Origin: Sporosarcina quadrami
GTDB taxonomy: Bacteria > Bacillota > Bacilli > Bacillales_A > Planococcaceae
NCBI RefSeq assembly: GCF_014836615.1
Contig: NZ_JACSQN010000003.1
Location: forward strand, 212,987 to 276,986
Direction: 5' to 3'
DNA: 64,000 bases
Below the pieces are notes generated by a model. The model saw nothing but the letters and a program-made list of their open reading frames with translations. It searched no databases and was not told the DNA's origin. A program made the position numbers and the translations under genes. Below, piece after piece: positions 8,191 to 16,037 of this stretch (position 1 is the stretch's first letter; every line of letters begins with the position of its first letter).

Positions 8191-10596
8191 TTGATAATAT
8201 TATTAGCTATTCTCACACCGTTTTTAGCAGCCACTTTTATCCCTGCACTATATAAACGTTTTCCGAGTCGGCACATCGGATGGTTCGTTATGCTCGTTCC
8301 ATTGGCTTTATTCATTTTACTTGCAAGCTTTGTCCCTTCCATTGCTGGGGGAGCGAAATATACATATGAATTTAAGTGGATAGATTCTGCTGGGATTAAT
8401 ATTACTACATACCTTGATGGTCTAAGTATGATTTTTGGATTGTTGATTACTGGAGTAGGCTCACTTGTCATCCTTTACTCCATATATTATTTATCTGAAC
8501 GTGAATCACTAGGGCGTTTCTATGTGTATTTGCTGATGTTTATGGGGGCTATGCTCGGAGTTGTCTTCTCTGATAACTTAATGGTTCTCTATGTTTTTTG
8601 GGAACTCACGAGTATTTCATCTTTTTTCCTCATCGCTTTTTGGTACCATCGTAAGCAATCGAGATATGGCGCGAAAAAGTCCTTGTTAATTACCGTTTCT
8701 GGCGGAGTTGCGATGCTTGCAGGTTTTCTAATACTTCATGCATTGACGGGGTCATTCAGCATCCGAGAGATCACTTCAACGATCGGCCAGTACACGGATG
8801 ATAAATTATTTGTTTATGCAATGATTCTAGTTTTGATTGGGGCATTTACGAAATCAGCCCAATTTCCATTCCATATATGGCTTCCAGATGCAATGGAAGC
8901 CCCCACGCCCGTAAGTGCCTATTTACACTCTGCGACAATGGTGAAAGCAGGTATTTACTTAGTAGCCCGATGTACCCCTTTATTTGGTGGGGAAGCGTTA
9001 TGGTTTTATTTGGTGAGTGGTGTAGGTCTTTTCACACTTTTTTGGGGCGCATTAAATGCTGTGCGTCAAACAGATTTAAAAGCACTATTGGCATACTCAA
9101 CAATCAGCCAATTAGGTCTGATTATGAGCTTGTTAGGAATTGGTTCTGCAGCGCTACAAGAAATTGGACAAGTGAATACATTCATCTTTACAGGAGCAGC
9201 CTTCGCGGGTCTTTTTCACCTGATTAACCATTCAACTTTTAAAGGTGCTCTTTTCATGGTCGTTGGTATAGTGGACCATGAGTTAGGAACAAGGGATATT
9301 AGAAGGTTAGGCGGATTGATAGCGTTTATGCCGCTAACTTTTACAATTTCAGTCATTGGAAGTTTCTCGATGGCAGGGCTTCCTCCGTTTAACGGATTTT
9401 TAAGTAAAGAATTATTTTTTGAGTCTGTTGCTAACCTCATTGACTCGAATGTGTTTTCAATAGGTGCATGGGGAACCGTATTTCCTGTCATCGCCTGGGT
9501 CGCAAGTGTGTTTACGTTCATCTATTGTATGATTATTGTGTTCAAGACCTTTATGGGGAAACCGAAATCGGAACGTATTGATCAGGGTGCGCATGAGCCA
9601 CCTCTTGGTATGCATATTGCACCCCTAATTTTATCGGCATTAGTGCTTGGAATTTTCTTTTTTCCAAATCTGGTAGGTAGTTATTTATTGAAACCAGCAA
9701 TGGCTTCTATTTATCCGATGTTTGAAGGAGTAGAAGGACTTGTTCCGCATATATCAGTTTGGCACGGCTTCAAACTCCCTTTACTCATGACAATTGGAGT
9801 CGTCGTGCTAGGGACTGTGCTATATCTTACTCTACCCCGTTGGAAGTGGGTATTCTCACTTGGTCCGATGCGCTGGAATCTGGATGCATTATACAATGGT
9901 ATTTTGATGAAGTCTGAAAAAACCTCACATCTAGTAACTAGTAAGTATATGACAGGGCATTTAAGGGATTATTTCGCTTATATTTTCTTGTTTTTCATTA
10001 TCGTCATTGGAGGAGGATTGTACTGGATAGGTGGATTCCCATTTGATTTCTCTGACGATGCTCCGATAACGCTTAATGAATATATTATTGTGGCATCAAT
10101 GGCGATTGCTGCGATATTCATCCTGTTTGCAAAATCACGGACGACAGCTATTTTATTGAACGGTGTTCTTGGTTATTCGATCGCTATTTTATTCGTCGTA
10201 TTGCGAGCACCTGATTTAGCTTTAACACAGATTGTAGTCGAAACAGTCACTACCGTGCTTTTCCTTGTCTGTTTTTATTTCTTGCCTGATTGGAAAAAGG
10301 AGACAGCGAGCAAACCTACGAAGTTCATAAATGCACTCATTGCGATTTTGGTAGGAACGATAGTCACCGTCTTTGCGCTCGTCGTTCAAGGGAATCCATT
10401 ATTCGATTCGATATCAGTATACTTTGAAGATGCCTATAATCTGGCTAATGGTTTGAATATTGTCAATACAATTTTAGGTGATTTCCGTGCTTTCGATACA
10501 ATGCTTGAAGTAGTTGTCCTTTTCATAGCTGGTATTGGTGTGTTTACATTGATAAAACTGAAGAGCGGAAAGGGGGAGAAGGACATTGAAGATTAA
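8191..10596 (+). CDS. mrpA: Mrp-type Na+/H+ antiporter subunit A
   Basis: Largest subunit (801 aa) of the hetero-oligomeric Mrp antiporter, which expels Na+ in exchange for H+ and supports pH and salt homeostasis. The N-terminal two thirds is a polytopic NuoL/ND5-like region with the conserved proton-path segments IWLPDAMEAPTPVSAYLHSATMV-type (8876 region) and LLAYSTISQLG; the C-terminal part carries the MbhE/MbhD-like domains (PDLALTQIVVETVTT). The start is TTG at 8191 with GGAGG upstream. First gene of a seven-gene operon; its end overlaps mrpB by 11 bp. Confidence 0.95.
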   Translation: MIILLAILTPFLAATFIPALYKRFPSRHIGWFVMLVPLALFILLASFVPSIAGGAKYTYEFKWIDSAGINITTYLDGLSMIFGLLITGVGSLVILYSIYYLSERESLGRFYVYLLMFMGAMLGVVFSDNLMVLYVFWELTSISSFFLIAFWYHRKQSRYGAKKSLLITVSGGVAMLAGFLILHALTGSFSIREITSTIGQYTDDKLFVYAMILVLIGAFTKSAQFPFHIWLPDAMEAPTPVSAYLHSATMVKAGIYLVARCTPLFGGEALWFYLVSGVGLFTLFWGALNAVRQTDLKALLAYSTISQLGLIMSLLGIGSAALQEIGQVNTFIFTGAAFAGLFHLINHSTFKGALFMVVGIVDHELGTRDIRRLGGLIAFMPLTFTISVIGSFSMAGLPPFNGFLSKELFFESVANLIDSNVFSIGAWGTVFPVIAWVASVFTFIYCMIIVFKTFMGKPKSERIDQGAHEPPLGMHIAPLILSALVLGIFFFPNLVGSYLLKPAMASIYPMFEGVEGLVPHISVWHGFKLPLLMTIGVVVLGTVLYLTLPRWKWVFSLGPMRWNLDALYNGILMKSEKTSHLVTSKYMTGHLRDYFAYIFLFFIIVIGGGLYWIGGFPFDFSDDAPITLNEYIIVASMAIAAIFILFAKSRTTAILLNGVLGYSIAILFVVLRAPDLALTQIVVETVTTVLFLVCFYFLPDWKKETASKPTKFINALIAILVGTIVTVFALVVQGNPLFDSISVYFEDAYNLANGLNIVNTILGDFRAFDTMLEVVVLFIAGIGVFTLIKLKSGKGEKDIED

Positions 10597-11008
10597 TGAT
10601 GTCATTTTGAGGACCGTGACAAGAATTGTTGTTTTCATCATTTTGACATTCGGTGTGGAGCTGTTTCTGTCAGGGCATAATGAGCCAGGAGGCGGTTTCA
10701 TCGGGGGTCTTGTCCTTTCTTCTGCATTCGTCCTTTTATATTTGGTTCATGATTTGGAATGGGTTCAAAAAGGGATTCCGTTCGATTTTAAGAAGATTGC
10801 TGCTTTAGGTGTATTGTTGGCAGTTGGTTCGGGTATTGGATCCGTCTTGTTTGGAGGCAATTTTTTGGAGCAAGCTACAGGTGTGTTTACTCTGCCTGTT
10901 TTCGGAGAAACAAGCCTTTACTCTGTCAGTATTTTTGAAGCAGGTGTCGCGTTAACTGTTGTGGGTGTTGTTGTAACGATTATTCTAAGTATTAGTGAGG
11001 ATGTGTAG
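10586..11008 (+). CDS. mrpB: Mrp antiporter subunit B
   Basis: 140 aa, four predicted membrane helices, MnhB family. HNEPGGGFIGGLVLSSAF is the conserved N-terminal signature. The TTG start lies inside the end of mrpA, with GGGGGAG upstream, which suggests coupled translation. Required for the assembled seven-subunit antiporter in the cytoplasmic membrane. Confidence 0.94.
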   Translation: MKINDVILRTVTRIVVFIILTFGVELFLSGHNEPGGGFIGGLVLSSAFVLLYLVHDLEWVQKGIPFDFKKIAALGVLLAVGSGIGSVLFGGNFLEQATGVFTLPVFGETSLYSVSIFEAGVALTVVGVVVTIILSISEDV

Positions 11009-11010
11009 CA

Positions 11011-11349
11011 ATGGAAACGTTAATCACGATACTCATAGGAGTTCTTGTGACGGTTGCTGTCTATTTGCTGCTTTCAAGAAATTTGATACGGGTAATATTA
11101 GGGTCTGCAATCTTGTCCCACGCCATCCATTTACTCATTATGACGATGGGTGGATTGAAAAAAGGTGATGCTCCTTTATTGGGCGAAAATAGTAATAGTT
11201 ATACGGATGCGTTGCCCCAAGCACTAATTTTAACAGCTATTGTAATCAGTTTCGCAGTCACTGCATTTTTACTTGTGCTTGCCTACAGAATCTATAAAGA
11301 GACAGGTACGGACAATCTCAATGAATTGAGAGGGTTTAATGATGAATAA
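11011..11349 (+). CDS. mrpC: Mrp antiporter subunit C
   Basis: 112 aa, three membrane helices, NuoK/MnhC family: LLLSRNLIRVILGSAILSHAIHLL is followed by the typical loop DALPQALILTAIVISFA. The start is 2 nt after the mrpB stop; its end overlaps mrpD. Confidence 0.94.
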   Translation: METLITILIGVLVTVAVYLLLSRNLIRVILGSAILSHAIHLLIMTMGGLKKGDAPLLGENSNSYTDALPQALILTAIVISFAVTAFLLVLAYRIYKETGTDNLNELRGFNDE

Positions 11350-12823
11350 TATTATTGCGTTTCCTATGATTATCCCGTTGTTAACGGGTATCATTCTTGT
11401 TTTTTTTCGAAATAAAGTAATTGTTCAGCGAATAATCTCTATGATCTCAATTTTGGCTACATTAGGGATTAGTATCTACATATTACAAAAAGTTCTGTCC
11501 AATGGTATTTTACGGTTAGACTTCGGAGGATGGTTGCCGCCATATGGAATCCTTTTTGTTGCCGATTCTTTTTCCATGTTGCTCGTTGTGACAACCTTAG
11601 TTGTAACAGCCATCCTGTTAGTCTATGCATTTTCTTCAATACCCAAAGCGTTTGAGAAGATGTTTTTTTATCCGTTTCTATTTTTCCTGATTGCGGGAGT
11701 CGTTGGTTCTTTTTTAACCGGGGACTTATTCAATCTATTCGTCTGTTTTGAAGTGATGTTGCTATCCTCATATGCCCTCATTACTTTGGGCGGAAGAAAA
11801 ATACAACTCGTAGAGTCTATAAAATACATATCCATAAATGTATTATCCTCTTGGTTCTTCCTGCTTGGAATTGCTTATCTATATGGATCTGTTGGGACGT
11901 TAAATATGGCACATTTGTCCATGCGGGTGGCAGAAGTGGGGCAAGGACCAGTTTTAACAGTCATCAGTATTATATTTCTATTAGTATTTAGCTTGAAAGC
12001 CGGTTTGTTGCTTTATTACTGGCTGCCTGGGTCTTATAGCGCTCCACCGACGGTTGTGGCAGCTTTGTTTGGTGCGTTATTGACCAAAGTAGGAATGTAC
12101 GCGATGATCCGTGTTTTTACACTCATTTTTTACCATGAGCCACAGATTACGCATACGTTGATTGGAATCATGGCTGTCATTACGTTAATAGGCGGTAGCG
12201 TAGGCGCAATTGCGTATAATGATTTAAGACGGATTGTTTCATACAACGTCATCATTTCAGTAGGTTTCATCCTGATCGGTCTCGCAGTATCAACAGAAAG
12301 TGCACTGCAAGGTACGATTTATTACTTAATTCATGACATGATTGTCAAAGCTCTGCTGTTCCTCATAGCAGGAACGATTATCTACTTAACGGGTAAAACG
12401 AAAATTGAAAAGATGAGTGGTCTTATACAAAACTATCCTGTTCTAGGTTGGATGTTTTTCGTTACGATGCTTTCCCTTGCTGGAATTCCTCCCCTAAGTG
12501 GATTTATTGGGAAAGTGTATATTGGACAAGGTTCTATTGAAGCGGGGGCATTTATACTATTGGGCATTGGTTTTCTATCAAGTATCTTCGTTCTCTATTC
12601 GCTCTTACGAATCTTCATGAACTGTTTTTGGGGAGAAACCATTATTAGTGTGGAAGATGAGGTTCCTATAAAAAAAGGAATGATCGTGCCGATTGTACTT
12701 TTAGGGATCCTAACATTTGGGCTTGGCGTTGGCGTGGAAGCAATTGCGCCTTATGTAAGCGATGCGGCCAATACGTTAATGAATCCTCAAATTTATATTG
12801 ATGCGGTAATGAAAAGGAACTGA
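11339..12823 (+). CDS. mrpD: Mrp antiporter subunit D
   Basis: 494 aa, ND2/NuoN-like polytopic membrane protein and, with MrpA, the likely ion-translocating unit. Conserved lysine and glutamate in helices are seen in LLFVCFE-type (FNLFVCFEVMLLSSYALI) and SLKAGLLLYYWLPGSYSAPP. The start is at two adjacent ATG codons (11339, 11342) inside the end of mrpC. Length is normal for the family. Confidence 0.95.
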   Translation: MMNNIIAFPMIIPLLTGIILVFFRNKVIVQRIISMISILATLGISIYILQKVLSNGILRLDFGGWLPPYGILFVADSFSMLLVVTTLVVTAILLVYAFSSIPKAFEKMFFYPFLFFLIAGVVGSFLTGDLFNLFVCFEVMLLSSYALITLGGRKIQLVESIKYISINVLSSWFFLLGIAYLYGSVGTLNMAHLSMRVAEVGQGPVLTVISIIFLLVFSLKAGLLLYYWLPGSYSAPPTVVAALFGALLTKVGMYAMIRVFTLIFYHEPQITHTLIGIMAVITLIGGSVGAIAYNDLRRIVSYNVIISVGFILIGLAVSTESALQGTIYYLIHDMIVKALLFLIAGTIIYLTGKTKIEKMSGLIQNYPVLGWMFFVTMLSLAGIPPLSGFIGKVYIGQGSIEAGAFILLGIGFLSSIFVLYSLLRIFMNCFWGETIISVEDEVPIKKGMIVPIVLLGILTFGLGVGVEAIAPYVSDAANTLMNPQIYIDAVMKRN

Positions 12824-12866
12824 TAATGACTTTCGTGGGGCAATAATAAGAAAGAGGTGAACGTTC

Positions 12867-13352
12867 ATGCCTGCACAATTGTTATTGAATTTATTCATCG
12901 CTTTTTTATGGATGACGTTAATGGATGAAGATGAACTTAAATTCACGACTTTTTTCGCTGGATTTCTCGTCGGAATCGGAATCATCTTTTTCATGCATCG
13001 TTTTTTCGGTACTCAATTCTATTTGAAAAGACTTTATTCATCTATAAAACTGCTATTCATATTCATTTCGGAACTAACACAGTCGAGCGTCATTGTTTTG
13101 AAGCAGATTCTCAGTCCGAGATTGAAGATAAAGCCAGGTATATTCAAGTATGAGACTGTCCTGAAAAGTGATGTGGAAGTCACGATGCTCTCGTTGCTAT
13201 TGACACTGACACCGGGCTCGGTAGTCATGGAAGTGTCTCCTGAAGGAAATGTCCTCTATATACATGCAATGGATGTTGAGCAATCGAGGGAAGGTTTATT
13301 GAAACAATTAAAGAACTTCGAAAAAGCAATTATGGAGGTGACCCGAAAGTGA
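12867..13352 (+). CDS. mrpE: Mrp antiporter subunit E
   Basis: 161 aa MnhE-family membrane protein: two N-terminal helices, then a cytosolic domain with LLTLTPGSVVMEVSPEGNVL, the family signature. AGAGGTG lies before the ATG. Follows mrpD by 43 bp, the only sizeable gap in the operon, and overlaps the mrpF GTG start by 4 bp. Confidence 0.94.
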   Translation: MPAQLLLNLFIAFLWMTLMDEDELKFTTFFAGFLVGIGIIFFMHRFFGTQFYLKRLYSSIKLLFIFISELTQSSVIVLKQILSPRLKIKPGIFKYETVLKSDVEVTMLSLLLTLTPGSVVMEVSPEGNVLYIHAMDVEQSREGLLKQLKNFEKAIMEVTRK

Positions 13353-13633
13353 TACAGGCTATGCTGGAAATCGCGCTTATTCTTTTCTCTATTACAATTG
13401 GAATCGCAGTTTTGCGCATCATTCTCGGGCCGTCAATGCCAGATCGAGTCATCGCATTAGACATGATAGGCGTTAACCTGATTGCGGTCATTGCTGTTTT
13501 CTCCGTCTTAATGGAGACGAAAGCTTATTTGGAAGTGATCTTGATTTTAGGGATTTTATCCTTCATCGGTACAATCGCTTTCTCCAAATCCATTGAGAGG
13601 GGTGTTATCGTTGAACGTGGAAGAAATCGGTAA
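13349..13633 (+). CDS. mrpF: Mrp antiporter subunit F
   Basis: 94 aa, three helices, MnhF family. RIILGPSMPDRVIALDMIGVN holds the conserved Pro-x-x-Asp-Arg loop. GTG start coupled to the mrpE stop (GTGA overlap) with GGAGGTG upstream. Confidence 0.93.
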   Translation: MIQAMLEIALILFSITIGIAVLRIILGPSMPDRVIALDMIGVNLIAVIAVFSVLMETKAYLEVILILGILSFIGTIAFSKSIERGVIVERGRNR

Positions 13634-13991
13634 ATTCTTTGGAGCGTTTCTCATTTTAACAGGTGGAATCGCAAGTGTCATCAGTGTTTTCGGCCTCATT
13701 CGTTTACCGGATGTGTATACGAGATCCCATGCCGCAACGAAAAGCTCAACTCTAGCTGTATTATTATCACTGTCTGGAGCATTTCTGTACATCTTTGCCA
13801 ATGAACAATTTATAAGCGTCCGCTTGTTGTTAGGGATTGTTTTTGTCTTTTTAACAGCGCCGGTAGCAGGCCATTTAATCGTTCGGGCTGCCTATCGTTC
13901 GAAAGTGAAGCTGGCGGATATTTCCACAGAAGATGAATTATATGACGTGTTACATAGCGAGAAGAAAGAAAAGGAGGAAACAGACGTGTAA
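13611..13991 (+). CDS. mrpG: Mrp antiporter subunit G
   Basis: 126 aa, three helices, MnhG family: FGLIRLPDVYTRSHAATKSS is the family hallmark. TTG 13611 is chosen because GAGAGG lies upstream and the N-terminus (MNVEEIGKF) then matches homologues; an upstream TTG at 13593 gives a less typical protein. Overlaps mrpF by 23 bp and closes the operon. The C-terminus is a charged Lys/Glu tail ending at a shared terminator. Confidence 0.93.
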   Translation: MNVEEIGKFFGAFLILTGGIASVISVFGLIRLPDVYTRSHAATKSSTLAVLLSLSGAFLYIFANEQFISVRLLLGIVFVFLTAPVAGHLIVRAAYRSKVKLADISTEDELYDVLHSEKKEKEETDV

Positions 13992-14013
13992 TGGCGATCT
14001 GTTCCCTCCTTTT
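13970..14013. terminator. Bidirectional terminator between mrpG and the P1 peptidase gene
   Basis: AAAGGAGGAAACAGA (13970-13984) pairs with TCTGTTCCCTCCTTT (13998-14012) with one mismatch; T-rich sequence lies on both sides. The left arm is inside the mrpG end. Confidence 0.75.
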
Positions 14014-15038
14014 CAACTATGGAAGGGCCATTTTTCCACGGTTCTGCCACGGCGACCTGTCGTTGTTACCGCGTGTAGAAGTGATTGGTAGATTGCTTCT
14101 TCCGTCGCTTCGATAGCTGCTAGAAAAAGCTTGTTCATGACCGGTGCATCGTCGCGCAAAATGGTATGCGTGATTGTCGGTATCTCACTTGCGTGGGGAA
14201 TCGTGTAGGCATTGGAAAACGCGATGATGATATCTCCGCTACCGTTATGGATAGATGAGCCTGTCCTACCGAGTCCGATGGCAGCACGCTTTGTGAGTCG
14301 TTTCAGCTGTCGTTCGTTGACGGGTGCATCTGTCGCGACGACAATTATAACCGATCCGTCAGGCTTATCTTCGAAAGAAGTCGAGGGTTGCTCAATCTCC
14401 GTCTTCACTGAAGATCCATTCCGCTTTAGCCATTCATCGATCAGGCATTCCTCTTTATTCCCGAAATTGGTCAATGTCAGGACGCCGACTGTGAACGCTT
14501 CGTCTCCGTCGACAACCCTTGAAGATGAACCAATCCCGCCTTTCTTTCCAAAACATATCATTCCTTTTCCAGCACCGACGGCCCCTTGCGCAAACTGTCC
14601 GCTCTCGGCGTTCCTTAGCGCTTCAAGAGCATGCGCAGGACGGATTTTCATTTCGCGCATGGCGTTCAGATAACTGTCATTGCATTCTCCGACGACGATG
14701 TTCAGTGAACTCGTCGAATCCCCGATTGCAGAATTGCTGTCGAGCATGTATTGCAACGTCCCTTCCAGTACCGCGCCGACGCTGAACGTATTCGTAAGCA
14801 TGATGGGAGATTCGATGACTCCGAGTTCCTCCACTTGAATGAGTCCAACAGTTTTGCCGAAGCCGTTTAGTATGAAGCTTGCAGCCGGTACTTTCTGTTC
14901 AAATGTATTTCCTTCGTGTGGAAGAATGGCCGTCACCCCGGTGCAAGCGCTCGTTTCGCTGGAATTTTCGTGTAACGTCACGTGACCGACTTTGACGCCA
15001 GGGACATCGGTTATACTATTCCACTTTCCTCTATTCAT
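14013..15038 (-). CDS. P1 family peptidase (DmpA/L-aminopeptidase type)
   Basis: 341 aa Ntn-like aminopeptidase of MEROPS family S58. These enzymes self-cleave before a catalytic Ser/Thr; here the site is GGIGSSSR, Gly170-Ser171. The N-terminal ITDVPGVKVGHVTL and the later AAIGLGRTGSSIHNGSGDIIIAFS are family blocks. Substrate is unknown (N-terminal residues of peptides or amides). No signal peptide. Good ribosome binding site (CAGGAG) before the ATG at 15038. Followed on the same strand-independent side by the mrp terminator; not obviously co-regulated with neighbours. Confidence 0.88.
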   Translation of the reverse strand: MNRGKWNSITDVPGVKVGHVTLHENSSETSACTGVTAILPHEGNTFEQKVPAASFILNGFGKTVGLIQVEELGVIESPIMLTNTFSVGAVLEGTLQYMLDSNSAIGDSTSSLNIVVGECNDSYLNAMREMKIRPAHALEALRNAESGQFAQGAVGAGKGMICFGKKGGIGSSSRVVDGDEAFTVGVLTLTNFGNKEECLIDEWLKRNGSSVKTEIEQPSTSFEDKPDGSVIIVVATDAPVNERQLKRLTKRAAIGLGRTGSSIHNGSGDIIIAFSNAYTIPHASEIPTITHTILRDDAPVMNKLFLAAIEATEEAIYQSLLHAVTTTGRRGRTVEKWPFHS

Positions 15039-15062
15039 CTATATTCACTCCTGCTAGTGCAT

Positions 15063-15482
15063 TTATTTAATGATTAAAACAGGTGCGGAAACTCTTTTCG
15101 CCACTTTATGGCTGACGGAACCGAGCAACATCTCCTGAAATGAATTCAATCCTCTGCTACCGATAACAACGAGATCAAAAGACTCTTCATCAGCAAAAGA
15201 AACGATCGTAGGACCTGGCTCTCCATGACGAATGACCAATTCATACTTCACTTGTTTCTTTACGAACTCATCCATAATTGGTTCAATCAGCTCTTTGCGG
15301 TATAAGTGAAGGTCTTGCACATCAGCATCTTGGATGACGTCCGTTCGTGTCCGATCATAATTCAATACATAAAGCGCAACAATAGACGCTTCTGGATTGA
15401 CGCTTGCAAGCCATGCTGCATGCTTGGCTGCGCGTTTAGAATTGTTTGATCCGTCAATGGCGATAAGAATTCGATTGTACAC
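15063..15482 (-). CDS. Universal stress protein (UspA family)
   Basis: About 139 aa single Usp domain: YNRILIAIDGSNNSKRAA at the start and the ATP-loop signature VIGSRGLNSFQEMLLGSVSHKVAKR at the end (G-2x-G-9x-G-S pattern), so it probably binds ATP. GTG 15482 has GAGAGG 9 nt upstream; an ATG at 15491 touches that ribosome binding site and is less likely. Lies 24 bp upstream of the P1 peptidase gene on the same strand, so the two could be co-transcribed. Confidence 0.9.
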   Translation of the reverse strand: MYNRILIAIDGSNNSKRAAKHAAWLASVNPEASIVALYVLNYDRTRTDVIQDADVQDLHLYRKELIEPIMDEFVKKQVKYELVIRHGEPGPTIVSFADEESFDLVVIGSRGLNSFQEMLLGSVSHKVAKRVSAPVLIIK

Positions 15483-15642
15483 GGGAATCATCCTCTCTCT
15501 AATCTTGTTTTGAATGTCATAATCGATAATCCTTACTATATTCTACATGAAATGCATTAACCCTTTATTCCCTGGAAAAAATACATTCAAACCGTTGTTT
15601 GTTTATCCTTGCATTAACAGAATTAATTGCATATACTATATC

Positions 15643-15663
15643 TATAATCAAATGACCATTTGA
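15643..15663 (+). promoter_or_regulatory. CadC-type operator and -10 box of the cad operon
   Basis: The inverted repeat TCAAAT (15648-15653) / ATTTGA (15658-15663) with a 4-bp centre overlaps TATAAT (15643-15648). From memory it closely resembles the cad operator of staphylococcal plasmid pI258, including the following TGAATGA. A TTGCAT/TATACT pair at 15609/15632 with 17-bp spacing is an alternative promoter core. Repression by apo-CadC is inferred. Confidence 0.7.
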
Positions 15664-15677
15664 ATGAGGTGTGGATA

Positions 15678-16037
15678 ATGAGTGTTAAAGATACATGTGA
15701 AGTAATTATCGTCCATGAAGAAATCGTACAAAGAGTGCAGAGGGGTTTGCCGGATGTGTCCGGTATGGCGCAGATTTTCAAGGCGTTGGCTGATGAGACG
15801 CGATTGAAAATTGCTTATGCATTAACAATGGAACAAGAAATGTGTGTGTGTGATGTAGCGGCCGTTATTGGCTCCTCAAACGCAACCGCATCACATCATT
15901 TGCGGTATTTACGCGAAAACAGCCTAGCAAAATCAGAGCGCAAAGGGAAGATGGTCTATTATTCTTTAGCGGATTCCCATGTTTCTGACCTTGTACAAAT
16001 TGCTCATCAACATGCGCTAGAAGAGGGAGATGCTTAA
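15678..16037 (+). CDS. cadC: ArsR/SmtB-family cadmium/lead/zinc sensor repressor CadC
   Basis: 119 aa winged-helix metal sensor. The Cd/Pb site cysteines are all present: C7 (DTCEV) and C56/C58 (EMCVCDVA), equal to C7, C58, C60 of pI258 CadC. The recognition helix follows as SNATASHHLRYLREN. ATG 15678 with GAGGTG upstream is preferred over a TTG at 15660 that lies inside the operator. Immediately followed by cadA; it should release the operator on Cd(II), Pb(II) or Zn(II) binding. Confidence 0.94.
   Translation: MSVKDTCEVIIVHEEIVQRVQRGLPDVSGMAQIFKALADETRLKIAYALTMEQEMCVCDVAAVIGSSNATASHHLRYLRENSLAKSERKGKMVYYSLADSHVSDLVQIAHQHALEEGDA

Noticed and set aside
14212..14785. Two plus-strand frames of 153 and 88 aa
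   Set aside because: Antisense to the P1 peptidase gene, whose motifs and autocleavage site are intact.
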